A program made the translations under genes and the position numbers. The notes below the pieces were generated by a model that worked only from the letters and a program-made list of their open reading frames with translations, was not told the origin of the DNA and did not search any database. Positions 12,506 to 23,488 of a stretch of DNA of 64,000 nucleotides are shown here, piece by piece. This stretch comes from Agrypnia vestita (taxonomy: Eukaryota > Arthropoda > Insecta > Trichoptera > Phryganeidae), in the NCBI GenBank assembly GCA_016648135.1, contig JADDOH010000480.1:186001-250000 (forward strand), read 5' to 3'. Numbering within the stretch: position 1 is the first letter of the stretch; the number at the start of each line of letters is the position of its first letter.

Positions 12506-13600
12506 AATAAATTATTAGTTAAATTAGTAAATCAGTCAATTAGTAAATTAAAACACATAATTAGTTCCAGCGACACGGCGCGATACACATCACTGCAACG
12601 CCTTATACATATATTTTTTTTATCTAGACTAAATTAAGTTTAAAATATTTCAGCTAAAATATGCAACATCGTGCGATGATCGTGTAAGGTAGGTTAGGTT
12701 AGGTTAGGTGATTTTAGGTTAGGTTAGATTAGTATATTAAATAATTAGATATAACCCATCAAAAATGACGTAATTTTATTATATATTTCTGTAGGCTGTG
12801 ATAAGAGCGCTATCGAGTAGAATAGTGTCTTGTTAACGTTTGTGATGGACATTATAAAATATTATGATTTTTTTTCTTCTTATACCTCGTTTTTATATTA
12901 TACCTCATTATTATTTGAGCCATCTGGCAGCGTTAGTGACGGACTTTGCTAAATAGAGAATTATATATTTTAATCAATAATTTTTACAACCAATGACGTA
13001 TTATGCGATATTGCAATGGATGCACTTATTAGTTTTAATTTTGAATAAATTGAAATATTTAAAAAAAAGTGTTTTACATAAAGCATAAATAACAAAACAA
13101 GCAATGTTTTCATTTTATTTTTTAATAACAATATTGAAAACGAAATTTTTTTTTTCATTTTATTTAAATCTAATCAAAACGGAATGAGATCAGCTGTTGG
13201 ATTCTAGTTACGGTTACGAATGGACATTCGAAATTATTATTATTCGGCATTGGGGAAAACCAAAAGTTTTGCCATAAAGAATAAAATAAAAGTTCATTAC
13301 TTTCGTGATTCCGCCAAATTCGGAAAGCAAATATATTTAAGGTAAGCTGAATTATAATCAGATTTATGATAATAATAGAAGTCATGTACCAGCACTTACA
13401 TTAAATCATATTCTGATATCGATTTACCTCACATAAATTTCCTTTACAAAGCGTTATTTTATACAGAATTTCCGAAAACTCAGTCACTGATTATGACAAC
13501 CGGTATTCACAATGTTAAGTTATGAGAGAAGTTTTATTCAAAATGATATTAATAAAAATTGCAATATATTCTACCCATCATACCAAATATAATAATTTCG
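12506..13600. other. Non-coding stretch
   Basis: Apart from the TTAGG-like tract noted separately I see only AT-rich sequence and no exon. Confidence 0.4.
12685..12731 (+). repeat. Interstitial TTAGG-like pentamer tract
   Basis: Five GGTTA units in two runs (GTAGGTTAGGTTAGGTTAGG, then AGGTTAGGTTAG) separated by GTGATTTT. TTAGG is the ancestral insect telomere repeat. Short internal runs are common in insect genomes and do not by themselves mean a telomere. Confidence 0.7.
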
Positions 13601-13603
13601 TTG

Positions 13604-13652
13604 TCTGTCCGTCCGCCCGTCCGTCCGTCTGTTCGTACGTCCGTCCGTCGTA
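13604..13652 (+). repeat. (GTCC)n microsatellite
   Basis: Imperfect GTCC/GTCT repeats. Confidence 0.85.
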
Positions 13653-13756
13653 ACTTCGTGTCCGTAACTTCTTTATAGCATTTATTTTTATTTTTTTATA
13701 TATATTAAATAGTTATTCCTTAAAAATCGACATGTAAAAGTAGCGTTATTTTTGAT

Positions 13757-14460
13757 GGATTAAAGCAAGACAACGTGCGAAATACTAGTAGGCAATGAAT
13801 GTTTGGAACAAGTGGATGAGTTTGTTTAGGTACTTGGGAAGTATGTTCGATAGAAGAGGGAATGTTGAGAAAGATATCGAGAGGAGAGTGACTGCGGGGA
13901 AGAGGGTGAACGGTGCTTTAAATGCTAGAATTTCTAATAAAAATATGTCTAACGAGGCAAAACTTGTAGTACATAATGCAGTTCTGGTACCGACACTGAT
14001 GTATGTAAGTGAAGCCTGGAGCTGGCAGAAGAGGAACGAAAGTAGACTAAATGCAGTGGAGATGAGATCCCTTAGACGTATGTGCGCAAATCTATTTATG
14101 ATATACTAACGAATGAAGATATTAGGAATGAATGTAAAGCTGATCGTGGCGTAATTCTAGAATTAAAACAGGGTCGCTCAGGTGGTTTGGGCATATTAAG
14201 CGAATGAATGAGGAAAGAATGGTTAGAAAAATATATAATGCAAGTTTTGACAGTGCCAGAAAGAGAGGGCGACCGCGAAAGACGTGGCATGACCAGATTA
14301 ACCAGATACTGGAAGAAGAAGCCTCAACAACCGTCGAGATTGCATGCGAAGGTGTATGAATGTATCTACTAGGCTAGAGTTGTATGTCAGGACAGAAGAG
14401 TATGGCGCTCTATCTTCTCTGCCCACCCCCACGGGGAAACGTCATGATGGTAAGTAAGTA
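13757..14460 (+). mobile_element. RTE-like non-LTR retrotransposon, 5'-truncated
   Basis: The best-preserved RTE-like copy. It starts in the region encoding CEILVGNECLEQVDEFV, has a frame break, then RYLGSMFDRRGNVEKDIERR, NMSNEAKLVVHNAVLVPTLM and SLRRMC, a second break near 14095, and afterwards WFGHIKRMNEERMVRKIYNA and KRGRPRKTWHDQIN. The 3' end is CTGCCCACCCCCACGGGGAA with a GTAAGTAAGTAAG tail. Frameshifts and stops make it a pseudogene. It lies tail to tail with the inverted copy at 15047-15650. Confidence 0.85.
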
Positions 14461-15046
14461 AGCTAGTTTTATTATAAATATAAGTAATTATGTTTAAAAA
14501 ATAATCCGATAAATAACACAGAAACTAACTATAAATCTATCCAAAAATATAGTTATTGGATTCAATCCCAAAACTAACTATACCGGCAATCTACTTAACC
14601 AAGATATTATTTTTCATATTTATTATCAGATTTATTCTATACACTTCTAAATGAAGGTTTTTTCCAAGTGTCTCCCAATTTTTGTGATTTGCTGCCACGC
14701 ATTTCCTCTGAATTTAACGATTTAGTCAGAAGAAGGCCTGTCTTGATTCAAGTGCCACTGGATGACATTCGTCTAGTAATTGTTCACTCTTCGTGTGATG
14801 TGGCCTACCCATTACCATTTCATTTTCTTGTCGCATTAAAACATATACATCCTATAGTTTCTATCCGCACGTTTTTCTTTATTGTGTATTTGTGGGTTAC
14901 ACAATATTAATATTTCCATACGTCTTTACATTGCTCGAAATTTTTGGATTTCTATTTTGTTGCGAGACCACGTTTGGCAGCCAAACATATCACGCGGCCA
15001 TATTAACGGAAGCACTATTCTGTAACAGAAGCACTATTCGTATTAA
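14461..15046. other. Spacer between two convergent RTE copies
   Basis: No repeat recognised. A plus-strand frame at 14668-14910 (LPRISSEFNDLVRRRPVLI, IRLVIVHSSCDVAYPLPF) looks more protein-like than its neighbours, but I cannot assign it to a family. Confidence 0.35.
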
Positions 15047-15650
15047 TTTACTTACTTACTTACCATCACGCCGTTTCCCCGTGGGGGTAGGCAGAGAGGA
15101 TAGAGCGCCATACTCTTCTGTTCTGACATACAGCTTTCGCTTTGTCTACATTCATACATCTTCGCATGCAAGCTCGACGGTTGTTCAGGCTTCTAACAGG
15201 ACCATCTTCCAGTATCTGGTTAATCTGGTCATGCCACGTCTCCTCCGTGGTCGTCCGTGGTCGCTCTCTCTTTCTGGCGCCGTCAACACTTGCATCATAT
15301 ATCTTTCTTACCATTCTTTCCTCATTCATTCGCTCAACATGCCCAAATCACCTGAGCGACCCTATTTTTATTCTATGTATTATGCTACGATCAGCTTTAC
15401 ATTCATTCCTAATACTTATATTTGTAAATCCATGTATGATAATTACTCTATCATAGATGGATTTACAACACATACGTCTAAGGGACCTCATCTCCACTGC
15501 ATTCAATCTACTTTCGTTCCTCTTCTGCCAGCTCCAGGCTTCACTTTCATACATTAGTGTCGGTACCAGAACTCCATTATGTACCACTAGTTTTGCCTCG
15601 GTAGACATATTTCTATTAGAAATTATTGCATTCAAAGCACCGTCCACCCG
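15047..15650 (-). mobile_element. RTE-like non-LTR retrotransposon, 5'-truncated, inverted
   Basis: On the minus strand it encodes NMSTEAKLVVHNGVLVPTLM, YESEAWSWQKRNESRLNAVE and, after a frame break, MNEERMVRKIYDASVDGARK, WHDQINQILEDGPVRSLNNR and VWRSILSAYPHGE. The 3' end (left edge) is the complement of a GTAAGTAAGTAAG tail (TTACTTACTTACTTACC at 15049-15065). Same family as 13757-14460. Confidence 0.85.
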
Positions 15651-15898
15651 AATTTATTTAATTTATTAGAATATCTCTCGAGAATATTCCACTTGTCTCT
15701 GGGGTACTGATGCACATCGTTTGTATCACTCAGGTTCGCACTAGAAAGAGTCTGTGGTATCGCCCGCTGTTTTGCTTTCTGTGGCTTCGCTTTTGTGTTT
15801 TTGCTTCTGTACTGCAGAAGTATTTCCAAGATTAAAGAAGGTGTAGGTATAAGTGCACGATAACTGATAGAGACTACTTTGAATGTTATAAAATTAAT

Positions 15899-16850
15899 AT
15901 TTATTTATTTATTTATTTAACGCCCTCATGGTCTTTTACAAAATATAACATAAAAATAATCACATAAGATAGATAAGCAATTAAAAAGATTCAAGTGCAT
16001 ATTATAATAGATTTGTGTAAATTAAAAAGAGAAGTTTAAACAGGAAGAAGAATAAAAAATATTTATCCACTACCACTTAGTTGAGACGTAAAGAATTGTT
16101 TCAATTTAGTCCTATACACAGTTATACTATCAGCAAAAATGTTGAACACCTCCGCAAGTTCATTCCCTAATGTGTAGTCTGGGGATTACAGAGTTTGCTA
16201 ATTCATTAGTTCTGTCATTTTCTCTATAATAGAATAATGAACTATGTTTTGCTGACCTCGATAGTGCATATAAGTCGATTAGACTAACAATCTGGGGGCA
16301 AGTAATCATGTTATTTATGATCATATACAGAAATATTGGGTAAGTAAAATAATATTTTAAATAATTAATCAATAGAAATATTGAAGAATTATTTTTAAAA
16401 AATTGAGAAATAACGAAAATTTGGCATATTACAAATGTAGGGGAACAAGATATTTGCAAATGTATGAATAAGATGTATGTTAAACTTGATTGTCCTATTC
16501 AAATTTGGGAATGAAAGCATTTGCAGTTTGTCAAAGTTTCGATTAGTGAGGCATTCATTGTGACCGCTCTCCGTTAAATTGTTCTCCAACTTCCTATGCT
16601 ACGGTTTGGGTTCCCAATTGTAAATTTACCTATTTCTATGCGAGATTAAAATCTCGAAGGTGCTAAATTTAATATTAGATCCCTTCCAGTGTTCTGTATG
16701 TTCATAATGCTTCAGAAATACGATAAAAAATAGAATAAATAAAAAATCGAACCAGGCGTGGGTTGAAGGAACCACTTCTGAATGAACAGTTCGACATTGG
16801 CTGGATTGGAGTCTTAAAGATATCGAAGACACACGCTACTGTTTAAGCAT
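15899..16850 (-). mobile_element. LINE (jockey/CR1-like), 3' part
   Basis: The left edge is a TTTA-rich run then AACGCCCTCATGG, i.e. an antisense 3' tail. On the minus strand 16160-16250 encodes HSSLFYYRENDRTNELAN and NSVIPRLHIRE, followed after a frame break by FADSITVYRTKLKQFF, the usual C-terminal pattern of LINE ORF2 proteins. Several stops and frame changes upstream (to about 16850) show it is dead. Confidence 0.55.
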
Positions 16851-17368
16851 CTTAAAATAAATCTTTTTAAGCATCTCTATAACAATTTATGTAAAAAAAA
16901 TCAGTAATAGACAAGCTGGAGAAAAGAGCATTAAAAAAAATCTTGAATTTAGTTAGGCTTGTGTTTAATACTACAGGAATTTTATTATTGTATTTTAATT
17001 TATGTGCTTATTATTTTTCATATTTCGTTTCTCACTTCTTTGTTTATTTTCCTGTTTTACTGTTGGTTAGTTTAGCGTTTTAGGGTTTGAAATTGTACTG
17101 TTACAGAAGTTTTTCGTAATTGAGTAAAATAATTCAAGATTTTGTCATGTTATTGAAATTTTAAACTTGTGAATACTCCATATTAATAAATAAAGAAATA
17201 AACTTTGCAAAATATATAGAATCAAGTGGCTCTTACATTGATTGATAAAGTATATTTCCTCTCTCGCCACGATAACTAACTCCTTACAAATCCTGCACTA
17301 TGCCCTTAGAAATTTTCATCTAACCAGGTATCACATAAATGGCTATATGGACATTTAAAAAAATATAC
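16851..17368. other. Non-coding stretch
   Basis: AT-rich, nothing recognised. Confidence 0.4.
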
Positions 17369-17823
17369 AAGGTGTCTCGTAACTATTAGAAAAAACTTCG
17401 TCAATGTTTTTCATTCAATTTTGAAAGGATTTTTTTTTTACACTGGGTTTAACTGTCAACAGTTATGAAGATACGCGACTTCAAATCTTGCTACATTTTT
17501 TTATATATCTGAATTATTTTCTGTATAACATTATGACTATTATTAAAATAACTTATACCGAATTTCACTTTGATACAAGTCAAATAATATTATTAAATCC
17601 ATGCAGAAATTTGATCCAGATCATTTTGCAAGGTTTTAGTCTAAATTTAATTAAAGTCTTATTTGATTTATATAAAAGTGAATAAATGTTTAATACTCGA
17701 TATAAATTACTATCTTAATAGTGTGTTTGTAATGTTTTACAAAAGATAAGTGAAAAAAATGCAAACTTTAACTTTTGTCAAGAATATTTTCAATTTAGAA
17801 TTGAATGAAGAGGACACCCCGTA
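17369..17823. mobile_element. MITE family C, diverged palindromic copy next to the Shaw exon
   Basis: Ends ACAAGGTGTCTCGTAAC and GAGGACACCCCGTAG are imperfect inverted repeats. Inside are the family-C signatures seen at 29397-29941 and 49139-49650: ACTTATACCGA, TACAAGTCAAATAATA, TTTTACAAAAGATAAGTGAAA and TGCAAACTTT. It ends 86 bp before the Shaw exon, inside the presumed upstream intron. Confidence 0.55.
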
Positions 17824-17909
17824 GCTGTTGCTACTAGCTACGAGATACACTTTACATAAGTAAGATAAAATAAAAACGTTGAATGCATATAACTTATTTT
17901 ATTTTTCAG

Positions 17910-18104
17910 CATCGCGACACCCAGGAAACGTTGGCGGTTCTGGACCGCTTGGATCTGGACACGGACAAGCCCTCCGACGAGGAAGTCGCTCGGAAGTTCG
18001 GCTTCGAGGAGGACTACTTCAAGGGCACCGTGTCCTGGTGGCAGCACCTCAAGCCTCAAATGTGGAGCCTGTTTGACGAACCGTACAGCTCCAATGCTGC
18101 TAAG
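17910..18104 (+). CDS. Shaw: Shaw-family (Kv3-type) voltage-gated K+ channel, internal exon
   Basis: A 65-codon exon bounded by TTATTTTATTTTTCAG and AAG/GTAAGT, phase 0 at both ends. It begins [20 protein letters not shown], continues [10 protein letters not shown] and [12 protein letters not shown], and ends [13 protein letters not shown]. In Shaw-type channels this segment follows the T1 tetramerisation domain and ends just before S1: insect Shaw has HRDTQ at the start, KP-W--FDEP near the end and AK at the exon border. The protein would be a plasma-membrane subunit of a tetrameric delayed-rectifier K+ channel in neurons and muscle. Codon choice is GC-rich in an AT-rich setting, as expected for a selected exon. 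I could not find the preceding T1 exon or the following S1 exon. The close insect paralogue Shaw-like (Shawl) is an equally possible identity. Confidence 0.88.
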
Positions 18105-18182
18105 GTAAGTCATTTATATCCCTTCTTAAATAAGTTTTGAGATCGTCGCAACCGCGCTTTTTCTGTCCAAAATAATCTAGAC

Positions 18183-18814
18183 CAGTGTTTCCCAAACTAT
18201 TGGTCGCGACCCACTGGTGGGTCGCGAGCGAATATTAGGTGGGTCGCAGTCACAATACTGCGCACGTCTTTTCCGGGTCATGTCATGTTTATTGTAAAAA
18301 ACAATGTGCAACCAGATGTCAATGTAGTGTCTGCATTGTTACTCATTTAACAGAGTTAAAAAATAACTAACGCCAACTTCGAAGAAGAGATAAAAAAGTT
18401 CAACAGGATAAACTGGATTTAAAATCCATTTCAAGATAACATACCGACTGAAATGTCAACAAAAGCATGTGAAGAGCTTATTGATTTATCAGAAGATACG
18501 TCGCTGAAAAATACTTTTATCGCAAGCAATTAATCCTTGCCTGTCTGATGAAGCCATGAAAGTCCTCCTCCCCTTCACTACCACATACATACGTGAAGTG
18601 GTATTTTCTGCCATGGTTTCTATTAAGACTAAATACATAAATAAATTGAACGTATCGAACTCACTGCGATTAAAAGTGACTAAAATTGAAGTTGACGCTA
18701 ATGCCGTTATGACAAGGAATAGGCAACAAATGCATCCTTACAATATTTTTCGTAATGAAAAATTTCGATTATATTTGGACGTTTTTCTTTTTTTCTTTTA
18801 TATATATGTGTGAA
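18183..18814 (+). pseudogene. hAT transposase remnant (ZBED/Charlie-like)
   Basis: The left edge CAGTGTTTCCCAAAC-ATTGGTCGCGACCC is the familiar terminus of animal hAT elements. Downstream a broken frame encodes NIPTEMSTKACEELIDLS and, at 18556-18800, MKVLLPFTTTYIREVVFSAM followed by SIKTKYINKLNV and LRLKVTKIE. This matches the hAT C-terminal dimerisation region of ZBED5/SCAND3-like proteins (kVLLPFsTTYlcE-gFSal--IKtKYR--L-v---LRl). The catalytic part is deleted and stop codons interrupt it. No right terminus or target duplication was found. It sits 79 bp downstream of the Shaw exon, in the presumed following intron. Confidence 0.75.
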
Positions 18815-18872
18815 TTTGAAAGGTGGCCGAAGCACCAGCGGTGTGCCAGAATAGAAGAGTGTGGAATTATAT
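18815..18872 (+). mobile_element. RTE-like 3' scrap
   Basis: AAAGGTGGCCGAAGCACCAG and TGTGCCAGAATAGAAGAGTG resemble the last part of the RTE-like 3' end (compare 10720-10755). Very short. Confidence 0.4.
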
Positions 18873-19289
18873 TATCATTGTTTTTTTATACGAAAAAAAA
18901 CTAAAAATCAATAAAAAAAACAGGACAATGACGACTAATTTGCAACGGATTATAACTATACAACGATCTACCACAACAGACCAAACAACTGACTACTGAC
19001 AAATTCAAAACAGATGTGACAAAAATGCTAAATATTGGCCAATTATAAAAAATGATTTTGTATCTAAATTATAGTATTATTTATTCCTATATTGAATCGT
19101 GTAAAAAATTGTATCCATAAACCTTTTCAGGTTTCTTTTATATTTTTAAATAAAAATAAATAAATAAAATTATGTCACTAAAAGTGGACAACATAGTCGT
19201 TAAAAAAAAATTAACATGATTGGACATCTTGTCTAGAAGTTTATTGTTTCTTACGGCACCAACACATAATTCAGAATACTAAATATTTT

Positions 19290-19520
19290 TATATGTATGT
19301 TCTGAGAACACAACAACTGAATTTTTTCCCCAGAGGGATAATTATTCAGATGAATTATAGAAGTATCACAGATTTCGAGCAACTCGTATTTATATGAGAA
19401 ACGTGTATGGAAGTCTTTATTTGATTGCCCGGGCTTATGATCTAGATGAACTGACTTAAGTAATCAGTTACTAATCACTTTATACGATACAACGTTCACC
19501 GGTTTAATTCATCGTTAATT
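19290..19520 (-). mobile_element. MITE family A, strongly diverged copy
   Basis: Order of blocks agrees with family A: ATTATAGAAGTATCACAG, ATGGAAGTCTTTATTTGA, GGGCTTATGATCTAGAT, CTTAAGTAATCAGTTACTA and ACAACGTTCACC. Many substitutions, so an old copy. Confidence 0.45.
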
Positions 19521-20552
19521 TAATACAAGATGTTATTTTAGATGTATTATTTAAATTTTCTGAAATATTTGAGCAACATATTTGAGTGAGTGAGTGGAAT
19601 TTACAAAGCCACGCCTATCTCGTGTAGGAGTGCATTTAAATTGATCTTATATCACTATGTTTTCTATTGTTAATGTAGTCTTCCGTTTTTGTGGTTTTTA
19701 ACCACAAAAGGTTGGTTAGGGTGGTGGTGGTGGTTTGTGGTTGTGGTTTAATTAAGAGCGATTGAAGTAAGAAAAAAATTGTAATGGTGAACGATAAAAA
19801 TCATTTTCGTTATATTATGTATATGCAGTGAACCATAGTCTACAAACATTGTGAAGAATATGTATGAAGATGACTGTGTAGACAAAAGCCCCATCCTTAA
19901 ATAGTTATATATTTAATTATTAAATATTTCATCATTTTTAATATTAAATTACATAAATAAACATCTTTTAATCTTTCTCAGAAATGATTTTTCGTTTTTC
20001 AATCTCGACAGGCGTTCAAACTTTATGTAAAGAAACAATTTTAATTGGTTTGTCTTTTTGTTAAATTGATATTATAAATTTGAAGTTCTGGCAGATTTTA
20101 GCCATATTTTAGACTGTTTAAAAATATCAGAGATTTATTATTTAAAGAAAGCTTTGTGCGGAAGCATTTTAAAATAAATAAGTTGAATAGAAGAGGAAAA
20201 AAATATAGGTATATCGAATAAATGTAATAATATATTTTGTCGGTTGACAGTTTAATAGGAATAATATAAATTATTATTGTTAGATTTTAATTTATGTTCC
20301 TTTCTATATTACTAAATATTTAATTTAAATTCAATCCACGAATTTATAACTTATATTAAAAGCGTTAAATAATATCGTAAATATTAATTGCACGTTTGAC
20401 ACAATTTACTTCTCAATGTATGTTATAAAAATGTGGAACATAATTCTATAACATGTGTACAGATTCTGGTATTCTGAGACCCAGACTTAAAACCTGTATC
20501 TGAAATGTTTATATATTATGTTGTGTACTTGCCGATTGAATTGTTTTTAGTC
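19521..20552. other. Non-coding stretch with a GGT-rich tract
   Basis: 19711-19752 is a (GGT)/(GTGGTT) tract. The remainder is AT-rich with no exon or recognised repeat. Confidence 0.4.
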
Positions 20553-21098
20553 CCTTTATATTAACTCGTGGTGTCTGCTTGCTTGCCGGCTTGCCGTCAA
20601 CAAAAACTTTGGATCGATTTTTACCCTTTTCCCGTGATCTAATCGAGCTGAAACTTGGCAAGTAGACTCGTGGCGACGATCAAGAAGATCTGTCAAATTT
20701 TCGTTAAAAAAAAATAATTATAGTTTATTTCGGATTTTTAGAAATTTTATTGGTTTTTTTCAAATTGGAATCATTAGAAAAGTTTGATTACGGCGGCCTG
20801 ATAACGTCGCGGAATATTTTCTAAATTTGGATTACTCCGTCGGTTTGCATAATAGGTACTTCACTACGAATGTCGAAAATCTAAATTGACTGACAAATGT
20901 TTTTAGAATTTAATCTTCAAAGCATCTTATCAAAGTGTCTTATCAAAGCTCAAAACATCTAACATTTTAGAAATATATTAAATTACGGTTAAATTAAGTT
21001 TAGTGTTATGTTATATGTTTTAATTCGTCTCTGTTTATTGTTATATTTTACAAAGAAAGGGAGTATAATATAAACTTGGTTTTTATGGGTTACTTTTT
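20553..21098 (-). mobile_element. Non-autonomous repeat family B, full-length copy
   Basis: Minus-strand counterpart of 6555-7100 with the same ends (CTTTATATTAACTCGTGG at the left, AAAGGGAGTATAATA-AAACTTGGTTTTTATGGGT at the right) and the same interior blocks. No coding capacity. Confidence 0.7.
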
Positions 21099-22033
21099 TT
21101 AATTATCAAATCACCAAAAGAATCCATAAATACGCCGCTCGTAGGCATTGTACTATCTTTTGTGGTAATCAAGTTCATCCAGGATAGATTGATTGGTACG
21201 CCCAGGTATATATTTTTTTATTTACGTGCGCTATCAAATCCATATCTCGAGTATATCAATCGTCTTTTTATCGTAGCTTCGATATTCTATACTTGACTAA
21301 AGAAATATGAAGAAGTATAAGTGAATCTATTCTTCGCCCTATGTTTTTTCGTTGGACTTCACATTCTTGATCATCTTTTCAGTAATTTATTTGAGATCCT
21401 AAGTAAACAAATCGTTTACTAACCACGTCCATAAAAATGTCACAACATTTTTACGTTATGATCATATATGCTGCATATTTTTTTTATTAAGAATCTAAAT
21501 TTACATTTCTTTTTTAAATTTGAATACAGTTTTTTACATTATTTGGAATTGCCACTCAACTAGCCCTCGGGCACGTTCCTAAGTGTCATGTAGTTTTGTA
21601 GCTGTGTGACACTTACTTAAAATTATATGTCTAACACGAAAAGCATAATAACAGATAAAATCGTGAAATGAATAATAAATTAAACAAATTCATAATAAAA
21701 CGGTAAAATTAAAAATAAAATGAACACAATAAACATTATCTATATACGATATTATTAATATACATGTTTTAGCAGGGAATTTGAAATTATATAGTATATA
21801 TATATAGGTATAAAAGTATTATATTGTAAGATACATAAGTATAATTAAAATATATATAAAAGAGAAATATAGTAAAAATCAATAAAATATATAAGAAAAG
21901 GGAAAACATCATAAAAATATAGTATAAATCAATCTTCAATTACAGTTTGTGTTAAAATATTTATTCCAGCTCCTATCTATTTATTTCTAACATTAACCAG
22001 TATAAATTCTCTTAGGTTTTTACGGCCACTAAG
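21099..22033. other. Non-coding stretch
   Basis: AT-rich. 21478-21620 (T-run, then GCCACTCAACTAGCCCTCGG) may be an antisense LINE 3' end, but I have no coding match to support that. Confidence 0.35.
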
Positions 22034-22236
22034 AATCTTCTGATTTATGTTTTCCGGGGTACAATGCCGTGTTTTCTGCTTTCGGCTCGGTATTGCAAGC
22101 CAATACTCAACCACTACACCAACACTCACAACAACACATCAGCTCTGATGATGGACCCTGCAATGGGACCCGAAACGTCATCCAGAAAGATCATAATAAC
22201 ACCACAGTACCCTAAAAGACACAAACCAGAAGATTA
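22034..22236. mobile_element. Small inverted-repeat element with a hammerhead-like motif
   Basis: Ends AATCTTCTGATTTATGTTTT and the complement of AAACCAGAAGATT form an imperfect ~45-bp inverted repeat. At 22142-22185 the plus strand reads CTGATGA, GGACCC-loop-GGGACC, GAAACGTC, the arrangement of a minimal hammerhead ribozyme core. Element class uncertain; Penelope-like elements and their relatives carry such motifs. Confidence 0.4.
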
Positions 22237-23225
22237 GCCAATATTTTATAATTTGTTTCAATTTTACTTTTGTTAAGGTTCGCAAATTCGACATTGATTT
22301 GAGTTTAGTTTGTTGTACGGGTTTATCTACATGTTAAGTTTATGGACTTGTGGTGTCTTCACCATCCCTCTCAATCATCTCCTCAAGCTCACAGACCTTT
22401 GCGAAATCAAAACACGCAGCTATTGCAACTACTCACCCTGAGAACCGTAAAATACTTTTACTTAATATTTAATAATTTAAATTAATTTATATTTCTAAAT
22501 ATTTTAGCATCCATACACAGTGTTAAATTAAAATTGGATGCAATCAGTTCTCGCGCTGACAATCTGATACTCACGTAACACCCTAGCAAAGAGGAAGTTT
22601 AATTGTAGTTTAGAAATTAAATCTTAATTTTCTATTGACGATATTGTCACCAAAGATTCAAAAGCCTTTGACAATTCCAATTCGCTCTAGCTCGCAGAAT
22701 TCTCAGACACGGCTTCTTCATATGAAGTTCTCTCTACCAAAATGCAATTCATCTTTCGTTAGGATCTCTAATTATATTACAAATCGGGAGTGAATCTGCG
22801 ACCTGAATAATTATGATTAAAGGCTTTGTTCGCTTTACTCGCGTATGGTATGCGATTTTAATTTAGTTATTACTATCTCTCGTTCGCACGCATGTTCCCA
22901 GACTGCCAGAAACCTCAAATATTTCGTTTAAATAAATTTAATTACATACAGTACATACAAAAGTATTGCTTTTAATAGGCTTACAGCACGCACATGCTGT
23001 CAAGACAACTTTATTAACATTAATTATTTGGCAGTTTTTCAAATACATTTGTGTGATTTTTAATTCGCAAATACAATTAAGATTTGATATAACAAATGCC
23101 TTTGAAATGCCGCATTAGAAAATTTCATAACATTTTTACACAGTAATATTACTTACCTAGACCGTATTCCTATTGTTTGTACTATTATATAGTATGGTTA
23201 TGGTGGTAGATAGCCCTTGGTGTCA
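22237..23225. other. Non-coding stretch
   Basis: AT-rich with small moderate-GC patches (22340-22450, 22660-22760). No exon recognised. Confidence 0.4.
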
Positions 23226-23435
23226 CATTTTCGTAATTCATATTAGTTACTTTAATGATAGTCCAACGTTTTACAAAAAATAACTCAGAAATATTGAAAA
23301 AAAAATGCAAACTTTGATGTCGCATATCTCCATAACTATTGATATTAGGTCATAATAGCTTGAACATTTTCGACTCATAATCAAGGCAGGAGTATAGTCC
23401 TGCGAGGTTATTAATGTTTTACAAATAACCCTGTA
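23226..23435 (-). mobile_element. MITE family C, half copy
   Basis: Contains TTTTACAAAAAATAACTCAG, ATGCAAACTTTGATGTCGCA, ATATCTCCATAACTATTGAT, and ends AATAACCCTGTA, the family terminus with adjoining TA. The opposite half is absent. Confidence 0.7.
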
Positions 23436-23488
23436 TATTCATTCATGATAAGTATTTTATTATTTTCAAGTGTTAAATTAAATAAATG

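Noticed and set aside
12685..12731. Telomere or chromosome-end signal
   Set aside because: Only five TTAGG-like units inside ordinary sequence; a common interstitial motif in insects.
14892..15557. 221-codon plus-strand frame, the longest in the window
   Set aside because: It is the antisense of the RTE-like copy at 15047-15650; the coding signal is on the minus strand.
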